NCBI GenBank assembly: GCA_017427265.1
Contig: JAFRTG010000027.1
Coordinates: 124,001-188,000 of the forward strand
Length of the DNA stretch: 64,000 nucleotides
Direction of reading: 5' to 3'
DNA from: Oscillospiraceae bacterium
Lineage (GTDB): Bacteria; Bacillota; Clostridia; Oscillospirales; Ruminococcaceae
Every line of letters starts with the position of its first letter. The stretch's first letter is position 1. Under the pieces are notes generated by a model. The model did no database searches. It was not told the DNA's origin and was given only the letters and a program-made list of their open reading frames with translations. Made by a program: the position numbers and the translations under genes. This document shows, in pieces, positions 41,525 through 50,826 of the stretch.

Positions 41525-43210
41525 TTACTCCCATTTCCAGTCACAGATATTGCTGAGGATGACCTGACCGTTTGCACAGTGCGGCTGCACAGGCTGATCG
41601 CCGATATTCAGACCGTCACGGACAAAATAGCAATGGTCTGCTCTGACGAGCCAGCAGTCAGGGGCATCACCGATCAGACTTGCGCCTGTTTCGCCGTCCC
41701 ACTGTGCGAGCTTGTAGTATTTGTATACATCTTCGATTTTCTTTGATGCCATTGCCTTTTTCATGTAGTCATCAACGGTCGGGTTTGAATAATAACCTGT
41801 ATTGCTCCAGCCTGAACCGATGGTATTGGTTGAAGTCATCAGGTAGAATTCATTCGGCGTATAGTCGCCTCTGCCGAAAACGTAAGGGGTAGAATACACA
41901 CGCTTTGTGATATCATCGTTCGATGCACCTTCCGGCGTCACAGTAATACCAAGTTCCTTTGCCTGTTCAGCAACGGCCATGGCCATAGCCTGTCTGTTGG
42001 CATTGCTGGACGTATAAAGCAGTGTGAACTGCGCATCAACGCCGTCTTTATCACGGATTCCGTCACCGTCATGATCGGTCCAGCCTGCTTCTTCCAGAAT
42101 CTTTACAGCAACATCTTTGCCCGAATTGCTCTCATTCAGAGCAGTTTCTTCATTGAACCAGGGCATTGTATCGCACATGGAGAAGGACTTCTTGCCGTAG
42201 CCGTTGAACACATCGTTTATAAGGGCATCTCTGTCAAGACCGACACTCAGCGCTTTTCTGACAGCAGGATCGCCCGTTACGTCGTTGCCGATGGCTCTGC
42301 CGTCCTCAGAGGTCTTTCCTTCGTCAAGCGTTGTGGGGAAGATAATGCCGTAATTGTCGATCGTCTCCACGTTTTCCATGTGGTAGCCGTCGATCTGCTG
42401 AACAGCGAGATTCTGGTTTGTAAAAATAATGTCCACATCACCTTTCTGCGCAGCAAGAAAAGCGGAATCATCGTCCATAAACAGCAGAACGATCCGCTTG
42501 ATCTCCGGCTCGTTGCCGTAATAGTATTCGTTATATTCCCAGACACACTGCTGGCCTTTTTCCCACTGTACCATCTTAAAAGGTCCGGAACCGACGGGAT
42601 TTTCGCCGTAGTTCTCGTCATAGCCTTTTTCGGGTACGATGCCGACCTTGTATGTAACATACAGGAAAGTATAGTCAGGCTCGTTCAGATGAAAAATTAC
42701 CGTGGTATCATCCGGCGCCTCAGCAGATGCAATATTGCTCAGATCGAGACTTGTACTGTTATCTCTCACGGCTTCGTATGTAAATGCCACATCAGATGCG
42801 GTGACCTTTTCTCCGTTTGAATAATAAGCATCGTCGCGGATTGTAAACGTCCATTCTTTTCCGTCCTCGCTGATTTCATAGCCTGTTGCAAGGTCATTTG
42901 TAATCTCGCCGCCGTAAGCCTTTGTCAGCGTACTTTGCAGGATCGGATCATATCGCTGGCCGTAGCCTGTGACAGGATTCCAGCCTGCACTCGGTTCAGA
43001 GTTCACAACTGCGATCACTTCATTCTTTTTTTCTGATGCTGCGCTGAGCGATTCAGAATCTGTCTGGCCGTCAGGCTGCGCGGCTGCCTCTGTCAGACTG
43101 CTTGCTGCGTTCTCAAAAGAGCTGCCGGAACCGTCCGATGAACAACCTGTCACACCCATTGCAGCCATTGCAAGTGTCAGGGAATAGATGCCGATTTTTT
43201 TCTGAAACAT
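41525..43210 (-). CDS. Family-5 extracellular solute-binding lipoprotein (peptide/nickel/metallophore type)
   Basis: 561 residues; the ATG lies 10 nt after GGAGG. The signal ends in lipobox VTGC, followed by a Ser/Glu-rich tether. The SBP family 5 core includes WTFTIRDDAYYSNGEKVTASDVAFTYEAV, VGSGPFKMVQWEKGQ, RKALSVGLDRDALI and LYTSSNANRQAMAMAVAEQAKELGI. It delivers ligand to the four downstream components (B, C, D, E), a complete importer. Ligand is unknown; a Fur-like box in the leader points to a metal or metal-chelate cargo, whereas the family also carries peptides. Confidence 0.9.
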   Translation of the reverse strand: MFQKKIGIYSLTLAMAAMGVTGCSSDGSGSSFENAASSLTEAAAQPDGQTDSESLSAASEKKNEVIAVVNSEPSAGWNPVTGYGQRYDPILQSTLTKAYGGEITNDLATGYEISEDGKEWTFTIRDDAYYSNGEKVTASDVAFTYEAVRDNSTSLDLSNIASAEAPDDTTVIFHLNEPDYTFLYVTYKVGIVPEKGYDENYGENPVGSGPFKMVQWEKGQQCVWEYNEYYYGNEPEIKRIVLLFMDDDSAFLAAQKGDVDIIFTNQNLAVQQIDGYHMENVETIDNYGIIFPTTLDEGKTSEDGRAIGNDVTGDPAVRKALSVGLDRDALINDVFNGYGKKSFSMCDTMPWFNEETALNESNSGKDVAVKILEEAGWTDHDGDGIRDKDGVDAQFTLLYTSSNANRQAMAMAVAEQAKELGITVTPEGASNDDITKRVYSTPYVFGRGDYTPNEFYLMTSTNTIGSGWSNTGYYSNPTVDDYMKKAMASKKIEDVYKYYKLAQWDGETGASLIGDAPDCWLVRADHCYFVRDGLNIGDQPVQPHCANGQVILSNICDWKWE

Positions 43211-43262
43211 AATAACAGAACCTCCGTATTGAATAATAGAATACATAATCTTGACGCACTGA

Positions 43263-43313
43263 AAAGAGCCATTCTGCTCTTTCTATAGTCGGTGCGGAAC
43301 AAGTATTTGTTCC
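43263..43313 (-). other. Leader hairpins ahead of the binding-protein gene
   Basis: In the mRNA, GGAACAA/TTGTTCC (43296-43313) is followed by AAAGAGC/GCTCTTT (43263-43282) with a short U-tract, the layout of an attenuator. The roughly 200-nt leader also holds a short frame starting MAAYSEPACG. No known riboswitch signature was recognised. Confidence 0.45.
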
Positions 43314-43381
43314 CGGAAACGACCACATGCCGGTTCGCTGTATGCTGCCATTGAATCACCCCCATCACACAAAACAAAAAC

Positions 43382-43400
43382 GATTCTCAATTTCATTTTC
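43382..43400. promoter_or_regulatory. Fur-box-like site
   Basis: On the minus strand GAAAATGAAATTGAGAATC matches 13 of 19 positions of the classical Fur box and contains three tandem GAxAAT-type hexamers. It lies just downstream of the -10 element, where a bound repressor would block transcription. Confidence 0.5.
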
Positions 43401-43417
43401 GCTTTGTCCAATTTTAT

Positions 43418-43446
43418 ATTATATATGGCGATCTTGCTTTTGTCAA
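43418..43446 (-). promoter_or_regulatory. Promoter of the ABC importer operon
   Basis: TTGACA (43441-43446), 17 bp, TATAAT (43418-43423) on the minus strand. Confidence 0.92.
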
Positions 43447-43639
43447 TCTTTTCCGATACATTCTATTTCCCTTCTAAATTGGAAAATGCGTTCAGATTAC
43501 TTTTGTGAAATATAAACAAGGAAAACCGGTGCCATATCCGGCATCACTTGGACAGTTTGTATGAAACTCTGATCCGGCACAATGCCTGCATGCCGCTCAG
43601 ACTGCCGCAGCTGCACGGGCAGGAAGCGATGATACGTTA

Positions 43640-43676
43640 AACTGGCATGATAAAATAAAACGCAACTGGCTATATG
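43640..43676 (+). promoter_or_regulatory. Direct repeat ahead of the pdxS stub (PdxR/MocR-like)
   Basis: AACTGGCATGAT and AACTGGCTATAT start 24 bp apart, followed by TATACT at 43697-43702. Spaced direct repeats of this kind are the usual target of MocR/PdxR regulators, which commonly control pdxST. The rest of 43447-43730 shows nothing recognisable. Confidence 0.35.
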
Positions 43677-43730
43677 CAGTCAGGCCAATTTCTGCTATAC
43701 TGTAAAAAAACAAGAAATGAGGTAATCCCC

Positions 43731-44000
43731 ATGAATGAACAGTATCAGCTGAATAAAGAACTGGCACAGATGTTAAAGGGCGGTGTGATTATGGATGTCA
43801 CAACGCCCGAACAGGCGAGAATTGCGCAGGAAGCGGGTGCGTGCGCTGTCATGGCGCTGGAGCGTATCCCTGCGGATATCCGTGCTGCGGGCGGTGTATC
43901 CAGAATGAGTGATCCTGCCATGATCCGCTCGATTCAGGAAGCGGTCAGCATTCCTGTTATGGCCAAATGCCGCTCCTGCCGTACTGCGGCAGATGCGTGA
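43731..44000 (+). pseudogene. pdxS: Truncated pdxS (PLP synthase lyase subunit)
   Basis: The first 81 residues are a textbook PdxS N-terminus ([41 protein letters not shown] then [18 protein letters not shown]). The sequence departs right after AKCR, where IGH should follow, and stops 8 residues later. Full PdxS is about 290 residues and includes the catalytic lysine further on (the two-lysine swing mechanism), so this product cannot work. An intact start region and a terminator remain. No pdxT is present. Confidence 0.85.
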
Positions 44001-44032
44001 ATGAATCACAATACATTTCATAATACAAAGAA

Positions 44033-44064
44033 GGGGAAGCCTGTCAGAAGGCTTCCTCTTTTTT
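44033..44064 (+). terminator. Terminator after the pdxS stub
   Basis: GGAAGCC (44035-44041) pairs with GGCTTCC (44050-44056), then CTCTTTTTT. Confidence 0.85.
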
Positions 44065-44148
44065 GCCCTGCTCAGCGTCTGCGGACACAGCGCGGTCTGC
44101 ACGCAGCAGCGAATGTTTTGAGATATCCGGATTGAGATGAAATACTGC

Positions 44149-44177
44149 TTGACAAGCGATTTTTTTTGTGATATAAC
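44149..44177 (+). promoter_or_regulatory. Promoter of the giant Cys-rich gene
   Basis: TTGACA (44149-44154), 17 bp, TATAAC (44172-44177). Confidence 0.88.
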
Positions 44178-44231
44178 TATAATGTGGGGTATACGCACTT
44201 ATTTCAAAATACAGGACAGGAGGATAACTGC

Positions 44232-47200
44232 ATGCGTATCGTTAAGACAAAATACCGAAGGACCTTTCACAGGCTGTTTGGAATCCTGATTGCCTTTGTT
44301 TACACACTGGCAGTGGTTCCGCATGTCAATCCGCTGAATGTTTTGGCACTCGGCGGCATCTCAGAATATGAGTATGACGGCTTTGATTATTACGTCGAAT
44401 GGAGCGACAGTGAACACGGTGCCGGCGTCTGCTTTTATCACTGCGAGTATTGCGGGCAGGGCTTCGGCAGAGAGTTTGACGACAGCGACCACGAGGGCTG
44501 CATCGCTGATATGCTGGACGATGACATGTACGAATGCGGTCACTGTTTTAATTGCGCCCAGGATTATCACTGTATGTATTGCGGCGAATGCTTTGAATTC
44601 GGCGATGCTGAGAAGTGTGACAGCTGCAATTCCATGCTCTGTGTAAACTGCCATCTCGGTGATTATTACTGCGATCTCTGCGGAGAATGCCGCCTTGAGG
44701 AGAACGGAGATCTTGAGGAGGGCGCATTCCTCCATAATCTGGACATGTATCTCTGTGATGACTGCTTTGAAGACAACGTAACATGCACGCTTTGCGGAAA
44801 CTATATTTCGTTTGGCGGCGGACAATACCAGATCTACGCAGAACTCGGAATGGACTGGTGCGAAGAGCACGAGCTTTGCGGCAGGTGTCTGGAGGATGTC
44901 GGCTGTCTGGAGGGCACCGGCCACTGCTGGGACTGCGGCGCCTGCAGCTCTGAGGTCACCTTCTGTGATGAATGCGGTTTGTGTGAAGAATCCTACCCCG
45001 GCTTTACGCATTGCCCGGAATGTGACACCTGTTTCGGCGGCGAAGTTCCGATGTGCGCCTCCGGCGGCGACCACTGTGTCCTCTGCTGTGAGGATAATGA
45101 CTGGCTCTGCCCGGAATGCGGCAAATGTGTCGGCGCGGAGGGCGAGGAGCTCTGCGCTGACTGCGGCCTGTGTGCCGCATGCTGCGAAGCAGCAAGCGAG
45201 AGTGCCGGCTGTACGCACGGCTACTGCGTGGAATCCGCAGAATATGAGGAGCATCTTTGCCCGGAATGCGGCATCTGTCCGGACGACACGGCATGCGATT
45301 ACTGCGGACGCTGCGAGAACTGCGCTGCGGATTATCACTGCATTCACGAAATCTGCCCGGACAACGATCAGGAGTGGGAGGAGCATCTCTGCATCAACTG
45401 CGGCGAATGCTTTGATCCGGAGGAGCTCTGTGAATACTGCCACATGTGCCCGGAATGCAATGCGCACTGCGAGCATGGTATCTGTCCGGAGGATTACGGA
45501 AATGATGAGCATATCTTCTGCGATGATTGCGGCGAGTGCTTCGAGGAGGATGAGATCTGCGAAACCTGCGGGCTCTGCCTGGACTGCTGTCAGGCTGCGG
45601 CATGGGAATTCGGCTGCACGCACAGACGCTGCATCAATACAGCAGCGTTCCGGGAGCATTACTGCTTCGCGGACGGCCGCTGCTCTGAATACTGCAATCA
45701 TGACGAAAGCTGCGAGCACCTGCATCTCTCGGAGGAGCTCTCATGGGATTACGCTTCCCACTGGTATGTCTGCGCGGATTGCGGCGTTTCCGTCAATGCG
45801 GCAGCGCATGTGGAGGAGGAGCCGGTTCTGGTTGCTGCGCCCGATCCGCTGACCCGCAAAAACGGCATTGCCCGTGTCAGCTGTGCGGAATGCGGCGCTT
45901 TTATCAGAACGGTCAGCATCCCTTATACGGATATTCCGACGGACGGGACGCCGTACATCATCGGGCAGCCGCATGACTATACCGGAAAGGTCAGCGACAC
46001 GATGGCGGATAAGCCGGAACAGACAAGATTTCATGTGTCTGCGATGGGCAGCAATCTCACATATCAGTGGTACAGTTATTCTCCGAAAACCGGAAAATCC
46101 GGATTGCTGACTGATACAGAAGATCCGGAGGTTTTCATGCAGATTCACGGTTCAAATTCCGACACGCTGTTCATTACAGTTCATACGGATGCCTGTTTTG
46201 AACCGGTCGGATATTACTGTATTGTCAGCAATGAGAACGGCAGCGTCCAGAGCCGGACGGCAATGGAGCGGCCGCATCATGTGTTCAACGAGCACAGTGA
46301 ATATGTATCCCTCAGCGACGGCACGCACGCAAGGGTTTGTGTCGGCGAGGGCTGTGAAGCCCATGAGGCGCATCCGCACCCGCATGAATACGATGCGTGG
46401 TTCGTATACCGCACTGCGACCGCCGAGCAAACGGGCATCCGGCGGCAGGTCTGCAAAGTCTGCGGCGAGACGCAGGACATTACCATTCCGAAGGTCGAAG
46501 CAGGACATGCACATGCATTCAATCAGTATGCCGCAGGCCCGACCAAACACTGGAAGGAGTGCGTCTGCGGACTGAAGCAGAAGGGCTCGGAGAAGGCACA
46601 TGTCTTTGATGAATGGGCAACAACACGGGAGCCCACTGAGCTGAAAGCAGGTCAGAAGACCCGCCGCTGCAAAACCTGCAGCTATGTGGAGCATGCCGAC
46701 ATCGAAAAACTGCCGCATACCCACAATTTCACCGATCTGCGAAAAACAAGATCCAAGGACGACAAGAATAAGCTGCTCGGCGCCTACGACCCGCCCAACG
46801 GCGGCTTTACAGACGAGCATCATTTCCGTTACTGCACCGGCTGCACATCGAAGCATATTGAACCGCACACATTCGGTGAATGGCACATTCTGCACAGCCC
46901 GTTCACGGACAAGAACGGCGTCTCTCACAAGGGCACTGCCTACCGCCGATGCACGGAATGCGGCTATGAGGTGCAGCAGCAATACGCCGGCAAATATCCG
47001 ATTCTGACATGGGTTTACAACGGCAGCAATGCCAACGGTTACGGCGGCGCAACGATTGACGGTGCCGTTGCTGCTGATCCGGGACAGAAGGTCACGCTGA
47101 ATGTAAAATGTGCTGAGGGCTGCACCTATGACCGCGGCCATGTCGATGTGTCGGGCTATCATAACGGCTGGTCACTCTACGAGGTAACCTCGCAGGAAGG

Positions 47201-50200
47201 CATCGAGATGCAGGGAAAATGGATTGCCTATCAGAATTATGAACTGGAGGACTTCACGGCCGATGTGTTCGGCACGGCAACCTTCACGATGCCGGACGGC
47301 CCGGTCGCGCTGCTCTTTATGGTTCACGACTGTGACCATAAAGGATACGGAACCTATGCCGATTATATTGAGCCGAGCTGTACGGGCTACGGCGGCGATG
47401 TGCTCCGGTGCAGCGAGTGTGACAAGATTTTAGAGGAGACAAAGCGCGTGGATCCTGTCGGGCATCAGATGGTGCATGACAGTACAATTCAGGACGGCGA
47501 CTGCTATCACAAGAGCATTGAGCACCACACATGCTCGAAATGCGGAAAGGAAAAGAAGCAGGCCGGTGAGTATCACCACGACTGGGTCTCTCTGGACAAT
47601 GCCTATCCGAATTCCTGCAAATCCGCCGGAAAGGAAACTGACTGGAAATGTTCACTGTGCGGCGAAATCCGATACGGTGAACGCATCAATCCCTACGGCG
47701 TGCATGATTTCTCTGAATGGGAAACGCTGATTCCTGCTACGACGCGCCAGAAGGGTCTGGTCGTGCACGAATGCGAACGCTGCGGACAGATCGAAATGCG
47801 CAAAACTGATTATTCCGGCAAGGATTACCGGATTGCTGCGCAGACATCCAAGATCAATTTCAGCTTTCATTTCGGTGAGGAGCCGGAAGAACAGATTGTC
47901 AGTATCCAGTCTGTCGGCAGAGATCCCGTAACGGTGCTGCTCGGTGCAACTGCCAAAACAACACAGTATTATACCGTTAAGGTACTGGATGATATGCGCG
48001 TTTCCATCAAGCCGAATCCGGTCGGAATCGCTATGAACGGCAGAGCGTCAAAGGATGACGTGATTGAAGTCATGAGTGCCTCTCCGGGGGAGAACGGCGA
48101 GCTTGCAACCGCCATGATCGCGGTGAGTTCGCAGATTACATATCCAAGTGAGAAGATTCATGTCAGTGCCGAGGGGGCAAAAATCAGTGTTTATGACGAG
48201 ACGCTGAAGGATTTTGAATCGCGTCTGCGTTCCTCTGTGGATCTGTCCGCCGGTACAATCCTGAAAATCACGGCGGACAATCCGGAGAGCTTCAAGCGCT
48301 GGATTGCCAAGGATGCAAGCGGCATGGTTCCGGCGCTGCTCCGCGATTTCCTGATGGTGGATGAATCCACGGCCTATCTTGCAGTGCCGCCCTGCGATCT
48401 CACGCTGACCGCGGCGGACAGCACACTGCGCTCGCTGAATTACACAATGGATATTCCGGAAGCGAATGAGAAGATTCTTTCGGATGATCCCCAAATGGGA
48501 GGCCCCGACGGCTACGAGGATACGCTGAACGGCGTTTTGCAGTGGAAAACCGTGCTGGAGGACGGTTCCTACGGAGATCTGACCGCAGATTGTGAAGCGG
48601 GCAAAATCTACACGCTGGTCTGTGCGACGGACTGCGGCAGCGATTATGAATGGGAGCAGGATTCTGACGGCAATCTGCTGACGAAAATCACGCTGAACGG
48701 CGCGTCACCTGTCAAGCCGGTCATACGCGACGGCAATGCCGTTCTGGCGGAATTTGCGGTGATGCCGCAGCTTGCAGAGAAATCGGTTCTGCTGCCCGGT
48801 GAAAGCTGCGACATTTCCTATCCGGAAAAGGCAAACGGCTCGGATGTAAAAATACTCGGCTTCGAGAAGTGCAGCGGCTTATCCAATCTGACGCTGACCG
48901 ATGACGGAGTGGGTAATATTCATATCACGGTGCCGAAAAACGCAGTCAAGGGCGACTATCTCTATCATGTGCGGATGCAGATCGGCGATGCCGAAGTGGT
49001 CTCCGCTGTTCCGGTTACGGTTTCGCAGACAGTGCAGGTGCGCTTTGATGCAAATGGCGGATTCGGTACCATGGAGCCGGATACCGCGGTGCTCGGCAGA
49101 TTGTACACGCTTCCCGCGTGCAAATTTACGGCAGGCTCCGGATTAGAATTTGACTGCTGGAATCTCGGCTGCCCCGGTGACCGGATTATCGTTACCGAAG
49201 ATGTTGTGCTGAAGGCGCAGTGGAAGCAGCATGTTCACAATGGGCGTCTGATTCCGGCATCGGAGCCGACCTGTCTGCTGCCGGGCAATGTGGAATACTA
49301 CTACTGCGAAGGCTGCGGAAAAATGTTCTCGGATGCGGAATGTGCAATGGAAGCGCCGACGATTGACTTCTTCTTTATTCCGGCGACCGGGCATCAGATG
49401 ACGCTTGTGCCGGAGAAAGCAGCGTCCTGCGCAGAGAACGGAAACAAAGCATACTATATTTGTGACAACTGCGGCGAATGGTTTGCGGATGAAGCAGGCA
49501 TCGAGCCGATCGGAGATCACACTGCGGTTTTGACTGCGAAGCTGGGACATGACTGGGGCAAGGCGGTTTACAGCTGGTCGAAGGATAACAGCAAGGTCAC
49601 AGCGAAGCGCGTCTGCAGGACAGATGCATCGCATGTGGAGGAGGAGACAGCAGATACCGTCAAAACGGTACAGGACCCGACCTACGAGACAGCCGGAAGC
49701 ATCACGTATACTGCAAAATTCACGAATGCAGCATTTGCAGAGCAGAAAAAGGTGATTGAGATTCCGAAGCTCACGACGACTACGACCGGTATAACGACAA
49801 CGACGACCGGTAAAACAACGACGACAACCACCGGTAAAACAACGACGACGACCGGTAAAACGATGACGACCACCGGTAAAACGACGACAACCACGACCGG
49901 TGTAACGACGACAACCACCGGTAAAACGACGACGACACCCGGCAAAACAACGACTACAACCGGTAAAACAACGACGACGACCGGTAAAACAACAACCACG
50001 ACCGGTAAAACAACAACCACGACCGGTAAAACAACGACCACAACCGGTAAAACAACAACCACGACTGGTGTAACGACGACGACCACCGGCAAAACGACAA
50101 CGACGACCGGCAAAATGACAACGACGACCGGTAAAACAACGACGACCGGCAAAACGACGACGACTACGACTGGTAAAACGACGACGACAACCGGCAAAAC

Positions 50201-50483
50201 AACGACTACAACCGGTAAAACAACGACGACGACCGGCAAAACAACAACAACGACCGTTACAACAACGACCCAATCGTCTCAGCCGCTGAAGGGTGACTAC
50301 AACAACGACAACGAAGTCAACATCGCGGACGCAGTGCTGCTGGCACGATTCCTTGCCGAAGATACTGCGATGACAGACGGGCAGATTGACGGGGTTCTTC
50401 ACGCAGAGCCGGATTATGACAGCGACGGGCTTGTGACGCTTTTCGATGTCTACGCTCTGCTGAAAAAGCTCAGAGCATCATGA
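44232..50483 (+). CDS. Giant secreted cysteine-rich dockerin protein (2083 aa)
   Basis: The start is the ATG 8 nt after GGAGG. Residues 1-37 are a signal/anchor. Residues about 66-500 contain well over 60 cysteines in CxxC pairs, many as CPECGxC, CxxCHxC or CxYCGRC with interspersed His (zinc-ribbon or RING-like spacing), which is rare outside the cell. From about 680 to 1190 come repeated modules of form Hxx..W...T...G...C..CG. Mostly beta domains follow, then an InlB-type repeat (VRFDANGGFGTMEPD, about 1600-1660), two more CG modules, a Thr-Gly-Lys linker (about 1845-2015) and a C-terminal dockerin (GDYNNDNEVNIADAVLLARF, DSDGLVTLFDVYALL). It probably attaches to a scaffoldin; function unknown. 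Confidence 0.88.
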   Translation: MRIVKTKYRRTFHRLFGILIAFVYTLAVVPHVNPLNVLALGGISEYEYDGFDYYVEWSDSEHGAGVCFYHCEYCGQGFGREFDDSDHEGCIADMLDDDMYECGHCFNCAQDYHCMYCGECFEFGDAEKCDSCNSMLCVNCHLGDYYCDLCGECRLEENGDLEEGAFLHNLDMYLCDDCFEDNVTCTLCGNYISFGGGQYQIYAELGMDWCEEHELCGRCLEDVGCLEGTGHCWDCGACSSEVTFCDECGLCEESYPGFTHCPECDTCFGGEVPMCASGGDHCVLCCEDNDWLCPECGKCVGAEGEELCADCGLCAACCEAASESAGCTHGYCVESAEYEEHLCPECGICPDDTACDYCGRCENCAADYHCIHEICPDNDQEWEEHLCINCGECFDPEELCEYCHMCPECNAHCEHGICPEDYGNDEHIFCDDCGECFEEDEICETCGLCLDCCQAAAWEFGCTHRRCINTAAFREHYCFADGRCSEYCNHDESCEHLHLSEELSWDYASHWYVCADCGVSVNAAAHVEEEPVLVAAPDPLTRKNGIARVSCAECGAFIRTVSIPYTDIPTDGTPYIIGQPHDYTGKVSDTMADKPEQTRFHVSAMGSNLTYQWYSYSPKTGKSGLLTDTEDPEVFMQIHGSNSDTLFITVHTDACFEPVGYYCIVSNENGSVQSRTAMERPHHVFNEHSEYVSLSDGTHARVCVGEGCEAHEAHPHPHEYDAWFVYRTATAEQTGIRRQVCKVCGETQDITIPKVEAGHAHAFNQYAAGPTKHWKECVCGLKQKGSEKAHVFDEWATTREPTELKAGQKTRRCKTCSYVEHADIEKLPHTHNFTDLRKTRSKDDKNKLLGAYDPPNGGFTDEHHFRYCTGCTSKHIEPHTFGEWHILHSPFTDKNGVSHKGTAYRRCTECGYEVQQQYAGKYPILTWVYNGSNANGYGGATIDGAVAADPGQKVTLNVKCAEGCTYDRGHVDVSGYHNGWSLYEVTSQEGIEMQGKWIAYQNYELEDFTADVFGTATFTMPDGPVALLFMVHDCDHKGYGTYADYIEPSCTGYGGDVLRCSECDKILEETKRVDPVGHQMVHDSTIQDGDCYHKSIEHHTCSKCGKEKKQAGEYHHDWVSLDNAYPNSCKSAGKETDWKCSLCGEIRYGERINPYGVHDFSEWETLIPATTRQKGLVVHECERCGQIEMRKTDYSGKDYRIAAQTSKINFSFHFGEEPEEQIVSIQSVGRDPVTVLLGATAKTTQYYTVKVLDDMRVSIKPNPVGIAMNGRASKDDVIEVMSASPGENGELATAMIAVSSQITYPSEKIHVSAEGAKISVYDETLKDFESRLRSSVDLSAGTILKITADNPESFKRWIAKDASGMVPALLRDFLMVDESTAYLAVPPCDLTLTAADSTLRSLNYTMDIPEANEKILSDDPQMGGPDGYEDTLNGVLQWKTVLEDGSYGDLTADCEAGKIYTLVCATDCGSDYEWEQDSDGNLLTKITLNGASPVKPVIRDGNAVLAEFAVMPQLAEKSVLLPGESCDISYPEKANGSDVKILGFEKCSGLSNLTLTDDGVGNIHITVPKNAVKGDYLYHVRMQIGDAEVVSAVPVTVSQTVQVRFDANGGFGTMEPDTAVLGRLYTLPACKFTAGSGLEFDCWNLGCPGDRIIVTEDVVLKAQWKQHVHNGRLIPASEPTCLLPGNVEYYYCEGCGKMFSDAECAMEAPTIDFFFIPATGHQMTLVPEKAASCAENGNKAYYICDNCGEWFADEAGIEPIGDHTAVLTAKLGHDWGKAVYSWSKDNSKVTAKRVCRTDASHVEEETADTVKTVQDPTYETAGSITYTAKFTNAAFAEQKKVIEIPKLTTTTTGITTTTTGKTTTTTTGKTTTTTGKTMTTTGKTTTTTTGVTTTTTGKTTTTPGKTTTTTGKTTTTTGKTTTTTGKTTTTTGKTTTTTGKTTTTTGVTTTTTGKTTTTTGKMTTTTGKTTTTGKTTTTTTGKTTTTTGKTTTTTGKTTTTTGKTTTTTVTTTTQSSQPLKGDYNNDNEVNIADAVLLARFLAEDTAMTDGQIDGVLHAEPDYDSDGLVTLFDVYALLKKLRAS
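49772..50275 (+). repeat. Coding tandem repeat, (T4-6)GK linker
   Basis: About two dozen in-frame units of 18-24 bp encoding TTTTTGK, with occasional GV, GI, PGK or TGKM variants. It forms the extended, probably glycosylated linker before the dockerin. Synonymous changes (acg/aca/acc) are scattered through it. Confidence 0.92.
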
Positions 50484-50497
50484 ACCGATCAGACGAA

Positions 50498-50535
50498 AGA
50501 GGACAGGGTTTTGCGCCCTGTCCTCTTGCTTTTTT
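50498..50535 (+). terminator. Terminator after the Cys-rich gene
   Basis: AGAGGACAGGG (50498-50508) pairs perfectly with CCCTGTCCTCT (50516-50526), then TGCTTTTTT. The following 50536-50684 holds nothing recognisable. Confidence 0.92.
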
Positions 50536-50684
50536 ATGGGGGATGAATCACTGCTGTGCGGTCGGCCGAACCGCGCTGCTATGCTTTGTTGTCAGTTTTA
50601 TCCGGCATATATAACTGTAACTGTGAAAAATCAGCGCGGGCGATTGTTCAAAATGACGGTTTTGAGGATAGATTTTTGAACCGC

Positions 50685-50798
50685 TTGACAATCCGGGAGA
50701 AATATGCTATAATTTTATTGCAGTTAGCGCATGCTAATTGCCGGCGGCCGAAAAATGAATGCCGCTGTATTATTTCGATTTCAGTTAGCATCCGCTAA
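50685..50798 (+). promoter_or_regulatory. Promoter plus two DtxR/IdeR-like boxes, unit 1
   Basis: TTGACA (50685-50690), 17 bp, TATAAT (50708-50713). Box 1 is TTAGCGCATGCTAA (50724-50737) and box 2 is TTAGCATCCGCTAA (50785-50798), 61 bp apart. Both lie downstream of the -10, in a position to repress. Confidence 0.8.
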
Positions 50799-50826
50799 CA
50801 CAAGACTGAACAGAAAAGAGGTCTGT

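Noticed and set aside
43211..43410. Nickel/cobalt or other known riboswitch in the importer leader
   Set aside because: Hairpins are present but I could not find the conserved cores of any known class.
44361..45725. Long open frames on the minus strand opposite the Cys-rich gene
   Set aside because: They mirror the biased codon content of the plus-strand gene, have no ribosome-binding site or promoter, and read as low-complexity Ala/Arg/Val sequence.
49772..50275. CRISPR-like array
   Set aside because: Units are 18-24 bp, in frame, have no unique spacers and encode TTTTTGK.
49682..50402. Valine-rich or Cys/Arg-rich minus-strand frames across the linker repeat
   Set aside because: They are complements of the ACN-rich Thr codons; the plus-strand frame is continuous into a dockerin.
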